Below the pieces are notes generated by a model. It worked only from the letters and a program-made list of their open reading frames with translations. It did no database searches and had not been told where the DNA came from. The position numbers were made by a program, and so were the translations under genes. Shown piece after piece: positions 26,649 to 36,147 of a stretch of 57,335 nt of DNA. The number at the start of each line of letters is the position of its first letter. Within the stretch, counting starts at the first letter, position 1. The DNA is from Pirellulaceae bacterium (GTDB taxonomy: Bacteria; Planctomycetota; Planctomycetia; Pirellulales; Pirellulaceae): NCBI GenBank assembly GCA_030681235.1, contig JAUXWY010000128.1:1-57335 (forward strand). The letters are read 5' to 3'.

Positions 26649-29530
26649 CGAATCTCCGACGCAAGATGTTGTTGTAGCAACTGCAAGACTCTTTGCTCGG
26701 CCACCCAGAATGCTTGCTCCGGCAATGCTTGTTGATCGACTTGGCGACGATATTCGTCCAACCAAGGGCCAGGGTCCGGGAGGATTGCTGTGGCCAACGA
26801 TTCGCTCCACTGGTCGTGAGCTAACAAAATTCCCAACATTGGATCAATCGCATCATGGCTCGATGCCCTTGAGGCAGTCGCGATTTCCCTTGGGCGATTG
26901 TTTCGTCGTGACCGTTCCGTTTGAAAGATCGCTTGGTACCTGTGAGCGACAATTCGTCGTGTCGTACTTCGGTCTAAGATTTCATGTTGCATCAGTCGAC
27001 GCACGGCCTGTTGACGCAGCCATCGAATGAGTCGCTCGCCATCGTCGCCCGCCACGTGCGAGTCAATCAAAGATGTCTCCACGCCTGCGCCAGTGCGAGA
27101 TTCAATCAACCATAAGAAATCCGTGCGAGCCGTCTTCCAGTTGGTTGCATAATGATCCGCCAATACCATGGCGATGCTCGGTTGACTTACCAACCGCAAA
27201 AAAGGAGTCGCATTCAGTCGTCGTTCGATCGCTGCATTATTCGCTTCGTTCCTTCCTTGCCCGGGAACACGGTCCTGCGTCCGAAAGACGAGTAGCCAAC
27301 TCGTTTGTTCTTCCGGCTTGGTCATTTTCAGCAAGTAGCTCGTTAGGATCTGGCCTTGCGGGATCGACAGGAGGCGATCCTGCTGCCACCACATGGCCAC
27401 GTTTTGCACCGCTTGTTGGTAGTCGTCCAAATTTCGAGCCGTGGTCAACTGTTTCCAAGCCTCATCGAATTCGTCGACTGGGACGAAAAACTGTTTTTGG
27501 TTCGTTGGTTGTGGATCGGCGAAACGAGTTGTCTTCAGCACGATTCGATCAAACACTCGAAAATCCGACTCTGTTGTCAAGCAATATGCCAAGGTGACGC
27601 TGCGGTTCAGGTTCTCCCAAGCCGACAACGCTTCGAGAGTATTCGTCGTCGGTCGCTCAACTGGCAACGCCTTGATTAGTGACAACATTAACTCGCGACG
27701 CATCTGCTTTTGAAATCCGGTGGGTACGGGCTCAGATGGCAAGGCGTTCTGCAGCAAGATCGCGTCTTGGTTGCGATGTCCGCTTAACGTGGTCTGATTT
27801 GCTTGTGCGATCGCCTGCCATTTGGGTAGCAAGCGCGCGGACCAAGCTGATTCAGGAGACGTCGCCGACCAGCTTTCTACCAGCGGACTCCAATCTTGTT
27901 GCGAAACAATTTCCATCGCGGCGGCAACTTCCGACCAAGAGGCTTCCGCCAGCGTCGGATCAAATCCCGCGACGGCGGACCAAAACATGATCAACAATCG
28001 CCCGCGAGTCGGTTCATCAGCGATTAGTCGCAGCGACTCCGACACGGTCGCGACCGCTTTCGGCCAGGCATCGACCGCTGGGATCGAAGCATCTGCCGTC
28101 GGTGCGATCTCGGCCCCCAGCGACCATTGAGCTTGAACGCGATAATACAATCGCTCGGTTGCTTCAGCCATCCAACGTTGCCGGCTGGAGCCAATGATGG
28201 ATTCGCCTTGTTCCCGCGAGAAGTGCAGTTGCCAAGCTGGGTTCGTTCGAACGACCGAGTCGAGCCGCGCTTGCAGGTTCGTTTGGGCAGGGTTTGCTGC
28301 GGATTCACTCAAGCAGCGTTGGTAGACCCGGAGCAGCAGATGGTCAGCGGCGGTGGTCGTCAAGAAATCCCCCATCGCTTCCACCATGGCGGTTTGTCTC
28401 GATCCGACCGGATTCCGATCGATCCAGAAATCCGATGGATCGCCTTTCCGCAGTTGGTCCAGTCCCGCGAGCCACACCTGCGCTGCGGACGTGTCCGGTT
28501 CGCTCCAAAACCAATCCAGCAGAGCGTCTTGAACCGTTGATTGCCGCAACCACCGAGGTTGGCCGGGCGCTTGCAGTAGCAAATCGCGATCCCACTCGGC
28601 CAATTGCTTCCATAGCATTTGATACGCAGTCCCGCGCCGCTGCGAGTTTTCACTGGTCAATGCCGCCAACAAGTCCGGATTCGCGCGTGCCTGGATCAAT
28701 CGAGCCAGCAACGCTTGTTGACGGTCGGTCCACCACGCAGGCACCGCCAAGGAACTGGCGCTCAGCGTGCCAATTCCCCCATTCGTTACTGAGTCGTCAC
28801 CTGGACGAGTTGGATCGGATTCGACGGTTGCAGTTGGCGCATGAGTCAAGATTTTGCCCAACACGAGGATGCACACAATCAAGACCAAGCTCAAGACAAC
28901 CACGCCAACAACGGTCAAGAAACGGTAGATCGTCGCCCGACGCCGTTTGGCGCTCCGTCGTCCGAGTTCGGTTTGCAGCAATCGCTCGGCTTGGAGCGGA
29001 TCGATTCCCCAATGGAGTGCCAGTTGTTGCACTTGTTCCATAAGCTGAGTGGATGATGGCTCGGATTTACCAACCAATCTCGATACTTCGCCTTGCGCAT
29101 ACGCCAAAGCTTGAACATCCGAAATGCGAGCAATGTGGAGCTTTTCTGCCACTCGAACAATACATCGGTCGCAGGCATCCGGAGTGAGCTGAAACTTCTG
29201 TTGTCCGTATGCGAGCGCTTTTCGCTCCTGGGTGCGAGACAAAATTTCACCGGGCAGTGTCTCCAATTGACGCTCCAAATACTCGCAAAACGCTTGCTCG
29301 TAACGAGTCAGTGGAGTCGATCGACCCTCGTCAGCCAATTGTTCCAGCGCGGTTTGAAACAGCTCCGGAGGGAGCTTGAGTTCCTTGGCCAGCATTTTGA
29401 GTTTGATCTGTGTTTGTGCCGACCATTGTCGTTGTTCGGTCAGAATTCCAGCCGCGCGGCGCAAAAACGTTTCCAATCGCGAGTCGCGCGGTTGCGAATT
29501 GGGTTCGGATGAAGAATCGTTATCGCTCAT
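26645..29530 (-). CDS. Large uncharacterised single-pass membrane protein of the exb operon
   Basis: A 961-residue protein. Residues 1-200 are hydrophilic and helical (MLAKELKLPPELFQTALEQL, LGIDPLQAERLLQTELGRR), possibly a cytoplasmic repeat of small helical domains. They are followed by a basic run (RRSAKRRR) and one membrane helix (FLTVVGVVVLSLVLIVCILVLG, about 205-226). The remaining 730 or so residues should be periplasmic, helical and Trp/Gln-rich. No enzyme motif was seen. It starts 12 bp after the 964-residue-type protein upstream and overlaps the next gene by 4 bp. It probably works with the ExbB/ExbD motor, as an inference from gene order only. Confidence 0.85.
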   Translation of the reverse strand: MSDNDSSSEPNSQPRDSRLETFLRRAAGILTEQRQWSAQTQIKLKMLAKELKLPPELFQTALEQLADEGRSTPLTRYEQAFCEYLERQLETLPGEILSRTQERKALAYGQQKFQLTPDACDRCIVRVAEKLHIARISDVQALAYAQGEVSRLVGKSEPSSTQLMEQVQQLALHWGIDPLQAERLLQTELGRRSAKRRRATIYRFLTVVGVVVLSLVLIVCILVLGKILTHAPTATVESDPTRPGDDSVTNGGIGTLSASSLAVPAWWTDRQQALLARLIQARANPDLLAALTSENSQRRGTAYQMLWKQLAEWDRDLLLQAPGQPRWLRQSTVQDALLDWFWSEPDTSAAQVWLAGLDQLRKGDPSDFWIDRNPVGSRQTAMVEAMGDFLTTTAADHLLLRVYQRCLSESAANPAQTNLQARLDSVVRTNPAWQLHFSREQGESIIGSSRQRWMAEATERLYYRVQAQWSLGAEIAPTADASIPAVDAWPKAVATVSESLRLIADEPTRGRLLIMFWSAVAGFDPTLAEASWSEVAAAMEIVSQQDWSPLVESWSATSPESAWSARLLPKWQAIAQANQTTLSGHRNQDAILLQNALPSEPVPTGFQKQMRRELMLSLIKALPVERPTTNTLEALSAWENLNRSVTLAYCLTTESDFRVFDRIVLKTTRFADPQPTNQKQFFVPVDEFDEAWKQLTTARNLDDYQQAVQNVAMWWQQDRLLSIPQGQILTSYLLKMTKPEEQTSWLLVFRTQDRVPGQGRNEANNAAIERRLNATPFLRLVSQPSIAMVLADHYATNWKTARTDFLWLIESRTGAGVETSLIDSHVAGDDGERLIRWLRQQAVRRLMQHEILDRSTTRRIVAHRYQAIFQTERSRRNNRPREIATASRASSHDAIDPMLGILLAHDQWSESLATAILPDPGPWLDEYRRQVDQQALPEQAFWVAEQRVLQLLQQHLASEIR

Positions 29531-29542
29531 CGCCGCGTCTAC

Positions 29543-32410
29543 TCACCACTGGTATTGGGCCGCCACGCTTGCAAACGCGTCGGACCATGGAGATGGAAAA
29601 CTTGGATACAACTGCCGCAACTGATGATAAACCATCTGGGCCTGTGCCGGATCGTGAGCAGCGAGCATCTGTAGCAAATAAAACTTCGCTTCGAACCAAT
29701 CTCGTGATCCAGGCGGGAATTGGTCAACCAATCCACGCCATAACCGTTCGGCTTCGGCCTGAAGGTCGGGCTCATTCAATTGACTTAAAGTCCGGGCCAA
29801 TTGACGCTGCCATTGGATGTTGGCCACCGCCGGTGTGAAAGATTCCAAGACTTGTCTTGACAATTTCGGCTCATCAATCCGCCATAAGAACTCGGCGTAG
29901 TTCAACTGAACTTGTTCCACCCAACGCTGGTCGGTGATAGGCGGGTTGGTTCGCACGGCTTCCCACCATTTGCGATAGAGCTCTTGAAGTCCCAAGGTGG
30001 ATGGTGCTTGCTTCATCACGATGTCGCCGTTCGATGCCACGTCAGCCAACTTCCACTCCGTCTCCCATTGCCGACGTCGTTTGGGAACGTATTGGTTCAA
30101 CAACGCGTGAGTCTGCAACGGTGTTAACGATCCTGCCAGCAATTGGACTAACGTCGATTGCTGCATCAACGTTTCGTCAGTTAGTAAAGGGTTTTGGTCC
30201 CAAGACATTGCCGCAGTGTATAGAATCGGTCGCCACGGCTCGAGGCGTTCGCGCGGTCCCTCGAGGGCATGCCGTACGACTGTGGCGAGTACCGCGTTTT
30301 GCAGTGGGGTGCCTGCCGACAGTGCCATCGTGTCCATTGTTTTTAGCCAAACCGCCAGCAACGCGGCCGAACTCGCGTCGTTGCCTTGTTGCGACTCAGA
30401 TTGAAGGCGCCGCGCCAATTGACTTTGCCACGCCTGCCATGTTGATCCATCTGCTTGCGGGTCCAGTTGTGTGAGACCAAGTTGATCGAGAATCTCGCGT
30501 TCCAGAACCGTTGTCGCCGAGACGTATTGAGCGGTTCCTGGAGCCGTCGCACGGAAGTCTTCAAACAAACGCACAATCAAATGACGTCGAGCGAACGGAT
30601 ACCCTTCCTCAGACGGTGAGATCGACCGCAGGTAGGCGGTTTGTGCTAGTGGCTGATCCGCCAATTCCCACAGTCGAACCTTGATGTGTGCGGCCGCTGT
30701 TTGTGGCAAGTTTGGTTGACTCGCAGCCTCGCGATACCACCCAATGCAGGATCGCCTTGCGCGCATGTCCACTTCCGCAGTTCTCTCGAACGATTGAGCC
30801 AAGTCCCATGCCATGCTCTGACGGAGCGCGTCGGCTTCGATCGCTGTTTCCTCATAAAACCTCGTCATCCATTCACTAGCCTGATCCACTTCACCTTTGG
30901 TTTGGTGGACTCGAATCAACCATTGTTGAGCCCACCGTTGGACCTCGCGCGGGGTCTTGTTGCTTGTGGCGTTTTCGTTGGCTGTGGCCCACAGTCGTAA
31001 TCCGTCGGTCAATTGAGCCAGTTGTTGCGGCGAACGTTCCGCCAACGGTTGGGCGACCAACAGCGTTTGCAGCAACAACACTTGCCCCGCTGGTCCCGAC
31101 CCCGGATTTCGAATGGAGTACAACGACATCAGCCGAGCGGCCTCGTCGATCTGTCCCCGCAAGACCAACTGCTCCAACAACCGCCAACGCCACATCGCGA
31201 CTTGTTCCGGCGGGTTTGCGCCGGTCGCACCGGTGGGCCAATCGGGTGGACCTGGGGCGTTGAACCAATCCAACATGGTCTGGACCAACGGACTGATCGA
31301 ACGAACGTCCTCGGAACGCAATGCCTGCAGATAACTGGATACCAAAAGCCGAGCGTCGTCCCACTGTTGCCGTTTCAACAAGCCCTGAGCGTGCCACAAC
31401 ACGACTCGCTGCGAGAGACGCGAATCACTCTGACGTTGCAATGTCGCAAAGCAAGTGCTGGCCACGCCCGTCTGGTCCAATGCCGCCGAACACAGCCCCA
31501 GTCCCAACAATAGATCGTTACTCGAACCACGCGACGGATCAAACCAGAGATACCAATCCGCCGGCCTGAGGTCCGGTTCCGTTGTCCCCAGCAATCGCAT
31601 GAAGATTTGCGTGGCTTGTTTCAACCGTTCGGTGTCAACGAATTGGCCCGTCGGCGTTAATAACCATTCGTAGTAATAACTCCAGGCCAAGCTGGCCTCG
31701 GCCGCGGCTTTGAGTTGCTGCAATTGTACCGACTGCAACGAAGGAGTCGCGGCCGGGTTTTCGCCCAACAATTGATTCAAGTTGTCGGCGGTGGCTCGCA
31801 AGCGACGTTGGATTTCTGCCAACTGGGCCATCAATGCTTCGGGCGGTGTGTTGCGTAGCGATTGTTCAAACGCCACGATGGCAATCTTGTTCAAGGATGT
31901 TCTTGACTCGACCAATTGCACGCACGCAAACGAGCGGTCCCGGCTCTGAGCACCATCCCAAATCTGCGGGTACTTCTGTTGAAGTTCGCTCAAGTCGGTT
32001 CGTTGCAGTTCCCGCTCCAGCCACAGGCTGAGTTCGAAACTCCACCGCGTTTTAGCCGTCGAATCCTCCGCTCGCCTCCATCGGGCCAAGAGGTCATCCA
32101 ACCACAAGGTCGTTTGTCCCGAGTCGCGCAGGAAACTGGAGAACGTGCCACTTCGAACATCGGCGAAATCTTGAGGAGCCGCCACACGAATCGACACGTC
32201 GACCGAGGCTTCTGCATCGGATAACTGTTGAACTCCGGCCGCCTTGGTCCAAGAACTCCAACACATGCCTCCAACGAACCAAACCACGAAGCCCAGTTGG
32301 CAGCAGAACCGCAACCGTTCGCTACGTGATCGTGTGTTTGCCAAAATAGAATTCTTCGGCCGTATCCTTTGGCCGGTGGTATGGCCGTGACCTTTGGCAG
32401 ATTCGATCAT
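29543..32410 (-). CDS. Large uncharacterised TPR-like protein of the exb operon
   Basis: ATG 32410 is chosen because GGAGG lies about 10 nt upstream; 32503 is the furthest upstream option. The 955-residue protein has a hydrophobic segment near residue 25-45 (CCQLGFVVWFVGGMCWSS), acting as signal peptide or anchor. A long helical region follows, rich in pairs such as LARRLQSE, WAQQWLIRVHQTKG and AEAERLWRGLVDQFPPGSRD. The last ones read like tetratricopeptide repeats (FEAKFYLLQMLAAHDPAQAQ). It is likely periplasmic. It sits 16 bp after exbD2 and 12 bp before the next gene. Confidence 0.85.
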   Translation of the reverse strand: MIESAKGHGHTTGQRIRPKNSILANTRSRSERLRFCCQLGFVVWFVGGMCWSSWTKAAGVQQLSDAEASVDVSIRVAAPQDFADVRSGTFSSFLRDSGQTTLWLDDLLARWRRAEDSTAKTRWSFELSLWLERELQRTDLSELQQKYPQIWDGAQSRDRSFACVQLVESRTSLNKIAIVAFEQSLRNTPPEALMAQLAEIQRRLRATADNLNQLLGENPAATPSLQSVQLQQLKAAAEASLAWSYYYEWLLTPTGQFVDTERLKQATQIFMRLLGTTEPDLRPADWYLWFDPSRGSSNDLLLGLGLCSAALDQTGVASTCFATLQRQSDSRLSQRVVLWHAQGLLKRQQWDDARLLVSSYLQALRSEDVRSISPLVQTMLDWFNAPGPPDWPTGATGANPPEQVAMWRWRLLEQLVLRGQIDEAARLMSLYSIRNPGSGPAGQVLLLQTLLVAQPLAERSPQQLAQLTDGLRLWATANENATSNKTPREVQRWAQQWLIRVHQTKGEVDQASEWMTRFYEETAIEADALRQSMAWDLAQSFERTAEVDMRARRSCIGWYREAASQPNLPQTAAAHIKVRLWELADQPLAQTAYLRSISPSEEGYPFARRHLIVRLFEDFRATAPGTAQYVSATTVLEREILDQLGLTQLDPQADGSTWQAWQSQLARRLQSESQQGNDASSAALLAVWLKTMDTMALSAGTPLQNAVLATVVRHALEGPRERLEPWRPILYTAAMSWDQNPLLTDETLMQQSTLVQLLAGSLTPLQTHALLNQYVPKRRRQWETEWKLADVASNGDIVMKQAPSTLGLQELYRKWWEAVRTNPPITDQRWVEQVQLNYAEFLWRIDEPKLSRQVLESFTPAVANIQWQRQLARTLSQLNEPDLQAEAERLWRGLVDQFPPGSRDWFEAKFYLLQMLAAHDPAQAQMVYHQLRQLYPSFPSPWSDAFASVAAQYQW

Positions 32411-32426
32411 GAACCCAGTCCTCCAT

Positions 32427-32858
32427 TTAGAGCCTTTCGGCCGGCAAGACCGACCGATCCGGGACGTAGGAAAGATTCTTGAAGCCCAACAACCGCAAGT
32501 CATTCAACGTGGCGATGGATAACTCGACCGGAGCCGCTGCCGGTCCGACCACCATCACGCGTTGCTCGCGATCTTGCCATTCTCGCAACCATTCCATCAA
32601 CCGAGGTCGGTCCGGAAATTGTCGCCCGCCGACTTGGAATTCGAAGCCGTTGACGGTGGCTTGCAAGCGAATGACCAACGGATCTAGCAAGCTTGTCGAT
32701 CGCGCGTTCGGGTCGGTCAGTTCGCTTTCCACTTGTCGCTCCACCGGACGAAAGCTCGAATTGACCAAAAAAAAGATCAACAACAAAAATACGATATCAA
32801 TCATCCCAGCGGAGGCCAACTGGATTTCAGGCGTTCGACGATTGCGATTGAACTTCAT
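32427..32858 (-). CDS. exbD: ExbD/TolR-family biopolymer transport protein, copy 2
   Basis: A 143-residue protein with a single N-terminal membrane helix GMIDIVFLLLIFFLVNSSF carrying the proton-relaying Asp (MID). A periplasmic domain with the family's LVIRLQA-type strands follows. ExbD/TolR works with ExbB/TolQ to turn the proton gradient into motion or force across the envelope. It starts 10 bp after the first exbD and is distinct from it (its periplasmic end ends R-S-V-L-P-A-E-R-L). Two different ExbDs suggest a heteromeric stator. Confidence 0.93.
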   Translation of the reverse strand: MKFNRNRRTPEIQLASAGMIDIVFLLLIFFLVNSSFRPVERQVESELTDPNARSTSLLDPLVIRLQATVNGFEFQVGGRQFPDRPRLMEWLREWQDREQRVMVVGPAAAPVELSIATLNDLRLLGFKNLSYVPDRSVLPAERL

Positions 32859-32868
32859 GGGACACCTG

Positions 32869-33282
32869 TTATCGCCGATTGACGGCCAACTGAATTTCGA
32901 CGATCCCGAGACTCGACAATCGCTCCATCAACTCATTCAATCGAGTGCTGTCCTGTTGTCGATCGCAACGAATTCGCACGACCAATTGATCTGGGGAACG
33001 TCCACTTTGGCGTACATCGTTTAGGACTTTTTGGGTCAGTTGCTCCAAAGACAGATATTCACCGCCTACCAACAACCTTTGTTGCTTGTCGATATTGATG
33101 ACAAAAGTGGATTCGACTTTGGTTCCGCCATCGTCAACTTCCGTCAGTTGCAACTGAGCATCCAGGTTGCGGTTGAATTGAGAAACCGCCATGAAGAAGA
33201 TGATCAACAAAAACACGATGTCGATCATCGAAGTCATGTTGAAACCCAGCGTGCTGCCAGAGTGTCGCGCGGCCAGTCGCAT
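32869..33282 (-). CDS. exbD: ExbD/TolR-family biopolymer transport protein, copy 1
   Basis: A 137-residue protein. FNMTSMIDIVFLLIIFFMAV is the membrane helix with the conserved Asp. The periplasmic domain has V-I-N-I-D-K-Q-Q-R-L-L-V-G-G-E and a V-V-R-I-R-C-D-R strand, typical of ExbD. The ATG at 33282 directly abuts the exbB TAA (TAAATG), so translation is probably coupled. Confidence 0.95.
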   Translation of the reverse strand: MRLAARHSGSTLGFNMTSMIDIVFLLIIFFMAVSQFNRNLDAQLQLTEVDDGGTKVESTFVINIDKQQRLLVGGEYLSLEQLTQKVLNDVRQSGRSPDQLVVRIRCDRQQDSTRLNELMERLSSLGIVEIQLAVNRR

Positions 33283-34284
33283 TTAGGGACTCGACTTTCT
33301 GCGTCCCAAGGGCAACATCAGCCGTTCGATTCGAGTCCCCGCTTCCGAAACCAGGGCATCGATTCGGGTGCGAAAGTAGCTGAACGCTACCATGGTTGGA
33401 ACGGCAACCACCAATCCGAGCAAAGTGGTGATGAGCGCTTGGCCGATTCCTCCGGCCAAATCTTCGGGGCCCGCCACGCCTTGTTTGGCCGCAATCGTAT
33501 TGAAGGCATCGATCATGCCAATCACAGTCCCCATCAAGCCCAACATGGGGGCGATCGAAGCGATCACGTTGAGGATCTCCACTTTGCGGTACAGACGTCC
33601 TGTGATGTGCTCGCCCGCTTCTTCAACGGCCGAACGATACTCGGCAAAGCCAAATTCGCTACTGCGAAACCGTTCCAAGCCAGCCAGTACAACTTGCGTC
33701 GCCATGCTTTGATTGTCGATGTCGTTGCAGATCATCATGGCGGCCCGAGTATCGCGCAGGGCCAAGGCACTTTCCAAGGCTTGCATCACGTCGGGCGGGA
33801 GCAGGCGGCTACTACGGAGCGAGATGGCATTTTCCACAATCAAGATGCAACTGATGATGGACAGCAATAGAATAAGGACCACAATGGCAACGCCAAAGGG
33901 ATTGCCCGTGAACATCATTTGCAACATGCTCCGGGGCGGAGTTGTTGTCGTGGTTTCGTCAACGAGTCCGGAGTCTTCCGCTGGGTCCGACGCTGGCGAC
34001 TCACCCTTCGACACGGGGGCAACCGGGGCGCTCGTTGACTCTTGTATGGGCATCGAAACAAACGGCGCGGACGCGACGAGATGCCGTGCGGATAGTCGAG
34101 GAGGCGCCGCAGCCCACACTCCGCCGGAAGTTGCGATTGGCACGAACATCAAAAGAACCAATGCCCAACTCATTGAAGCTAGGACTTGGTTCGGCAATTG
34201 AGGTTGAGTCCCGAGTTTGATTTCCAACATCCGCTTGAAGTTCCATGATCCCTGACGCGAGTTACTGGCAGTGGGTTTTATCAT
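33283..34284 (-). CDS. exbB: ExbB/TolQ/MotA-family proton channel with extra N-terminal signal segment
   Basis: Three membrane helices define the TolQ core: FGVAIVVLILLLSIISCILI, then VIASIAPMLGLMGTVIGMID, then LITTLLGLVVAVPTMVAF. The conserved A-P-x-L-G-L-x-G-T-V-x-G-M is present. Before the core lies an added signal-like helix (about LVLLMFVPIATSGGVWAAA) and a Pro/Ser/Thr-rich linker of some 60 residues. This occurs in planctomycete homologues and implies a periplasmic N-terminal extension. The start is uncertain: ATG 34284 is used here, ATG 34230 is plausible, and neither has a good ribosome binding site. First gene of the six-gene operon. Confidence 0.9.
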   Translation of the reverse strand: MIKPTASNSRQGSWNFKRMLEIKLGTQPQLPNQVLASMSWALVLLMFVPIATSGGVWAAAPPRLSARHLVASAPFVSMPIQESTSAPVAPVSKGESPASDPAEDSGLVDETTTTTPPRSMLQMMFTGNPFGVAIVVLILLLSIISCILIVENAISLRSSRLLPPDVMQALESALALRDTRAAMMICNDIDNQSMATQVVLAGLERFRSSEFGFAEYRSAVEEAGEHITGRLYRKVEILNVIASIAPMLGLMGTVIGMIDAFNTIAAKQGVAGPEDLAGGIGQALITTLLGLVVAVPTMVAFSYFRTRIDALVSEAGTRIERLMLPLGRRKSSP

Positions 34285-34443
34285 AACCCAATCGATCGGC
34301 GACTTGAGGGGGTTGATCGTCAAATCCAACCTCAAAAGAAATTAATCCCCACAGTACTGTAACGACTGGGCAATCTGGGCAGTTGTTCGCTGAGTGGTCG
34401 AAACGCGAACGAATTGGCAATCGCCAACCGGCAGCACCGGAAT

Positions 34444-34602
34444 GTGGGTTGCCAGTCCCCTGGCAGCCTGCGGTTGAACAAAGTCCTATCCAAAACAAAC
34501 ACCAACGTGGGGAAACCACCGCCCCAACCCTGTCGGAAGTCCGCCGCTTTGTTCGCAATACGTTCAATCTCAATTCCGGAGCGATCGGGGCGCTCGCTCT
34601 AC
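34444..34602. repeat. Dispersed repeat with GGTTGCCAG hairpin, copy 2
   Basis: 34444-34468 is identical to 20394-20418, and 34578-34602 matches 20427-20451 with one difference. This lies in the 434-base gap between exbB and rtcB, which contains no supported gene. The promoter of the exb operon should also lie in this gap but is not evident. Confidence 0.7.
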
Positions 34603-34718
34603 TATCAGCAACACGACCACACGGCACACTAATCATTAATCACTCGACAGAAAACGTCGCTCATGCGATTCGCAGTCAACCCTCGCGTATAGTCTTGCGG
34701 TTTGGCAAAGTAGAATTG

Positions 34719-36119
34719 TCAGTCCTCGGCTCGGCTGCCGTCACCGCACATCATGACGATGCGTGGGTGGAAGGTGGCGATGGCGTGGACCAACGATTCC
34801 TGAGCGGCCATGACTTGGCGGATGTCTTTGTAGGCGCCGGGAACCTCGTCCAGGCCGCCCGCCAACAACCGCACGTTCTTGTGTCTCAGGTGATCTTTCC
34901 ATTCGGCCCATTTGAACTTCGCCAGCGCCGCCGTGCGACTCATTTGCCGCCCGGCACCGTGCGAAGCCGAATCAATGCTGCCGGCTCCGCCTTTCCCGCG
35001 GACCACAAAACACGGAGCCGCCATGCTGCCAGGGATCACGCCCAGCGCGCCCAGGCCGGCCGGAGTCGCGCCCTTGCGATGCACGATCAGCGACTTGCCG
35101 TCATGCACTTCCTCCCAAGCGAAGTTGTGATGGTTTTCGATGACCGTCAACGGTTTGGCCCCAGCCAATCGCAGAACATTTTGGTGAATGATTTGGTGAT
35201 TGGCCGCGGCATACTCGCCCATCAAGTTCATCGCAGCCCAATACTCCTGACCGGCTTGGCTAGACAACGACAACCACGCCAAATGTGCCAAGTGCGCGTC
35301 GTCTTTGTATCGTGGCGGCAAGCTTTGGCGTGCAATCTGGCTGTAGCGAGCGCACACGGCTGCCCCAGCTCCACGCGACCCCGAATGACTCAAAAGGCCA
35401 ACGTAACGACCGGCCGGCATCCCCAGATCATCTTGCGGCAATTCAACGACACCCCATTCGGCAAAGTGGTTTCCGCTGCCGCTGGTGCCCAATTGGCCCC
35501 AAGCTCGATCTTTATTCTCACGAGTCACGGCGGTCACGGTCCAATCGCGATCGAAGACATCGTGATCGTGCCGAGCTTTGAACTTGCCACCGGTTCCGAA
35601 CAACGTACCGCGTTCCAAAGCTTTGTCTAATGCGTTGCAGTTCTTGGGGTCGTTTTCTTCAACCAGATCGGCGGGCAAGTCCGTGATCGACAAACGCATC
35701 CGACACGCGATATCCACGCCCACCGCATACGGAATCACGACACCTTCGGTCGCCAACACCCCGCCGATCGGCAGCCCGTAGCCGACATGCGCGTCCGGCA
35801 TCACCGCTGCCGCGCGAGCGCCCGGCACTCGGCAGGCTTGCTGCATTTGGAACAATGCCTGCTGATCGATATCGTCGCCAAAAATCTGGTAGCCGATATT
35901 GGCTTCCGGCTCGTATTGACGATCCTCGATCACGGCTTCGGCCAAATGCGACCAAACCGAATCCTGTAAAAAAGATTCGGGCGCTTGGAGCACTTCGGCG
36001 ATTACCACCTGTGGTTTGCGTTTGTTTTCGCGGTCCTGTGCGGCTCGCTGAATGCAGGTGATGGCTGGGACAACTGCCGTCAACGGCACCCCCATCGCCA
36101 TGAGTTTTTTCTTGTTCAT
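34719..36119 (-). CDS. rtcB: RtcB-type RNA ligase
   Basis: RtcB joins 2',3'-cyclic phosphate or 3'-phosphate ends to 5'-OH RNA using GTP and Mn2+. The 466-residue protein contains the metal-site segments PDAHVGYGLPIGGVLA, GVDIACRM, GSGNHFAEW and SHSGSRGAG. S-H-G-A-G-R-Q-M-S-R includes the His that is guanylylated in the family (about residue 386). It is longer than E. coli RtcB (408) because of an N-terminal extension of about 60 residues that begins with a slightly hydrophobic stretch (MGVPLTAVVPAITCIQ). The start ATG at 36119 has only a weak ribosome binding site. No rtcA or archease gene is adjacent, and a 29-bp inverted repeat lies immediately upstream. Confidence 0.92.
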   Translation of the reverse strand: MNKKKLMAMGVPLTAVVPAITCIQRAAQDRENKRKPQVVIAEVLQAPESFLQDSVWSHLAEAVIEDRQYEPEANIGYQIFGDDIDQQALFQMQQACRVPGARAAAVMPDAHVGYGLPIGGVLATEGVVIPYAVGVDIACRMRLSITDLPADLVEENDPKNCNALDKALERGTLFGTGGKFKARHDHDVFDRDWTVTAVTRENKDRAWGQLGTSGSGNHFAEWGVVELPQDDLGMPAGRYVGLLSHSGSRGAGAAVCARYSQIARQSLPPRYKDDAHLAHLAWLSLSSQAGQEYWAAMNLMGEYAAANHQIIHQNVLRLAGAKPLTVIENHHNFAWEEVHDGKSLIVHRKGATPAGLGALGVIPGSMAAPCFVVRGKGGAGSIDSASHGAGRQMSRTAALAKFKWAEWKDHLRHKNVRLLAGGLDEVPGAYKDIRQVMAAQESLVHAIATFHPRIVMMCGDGSRAED

Positions 36120-36147
36120 TTTTGTTCTCGAATCCTGAAGGATTATT

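Noticed and set aside
33031-33870. 279-residue plus-strand frame over exbB/exbD
   Set aside because: Antisense to two genes with intact TolQ and ExbD motifs.
34383-35630. 415-residue open frame on the plus strand over rtcB
   Set aside because: Antisense to a clear RtcB gene and starts inside an intergenic repeat; no domain.
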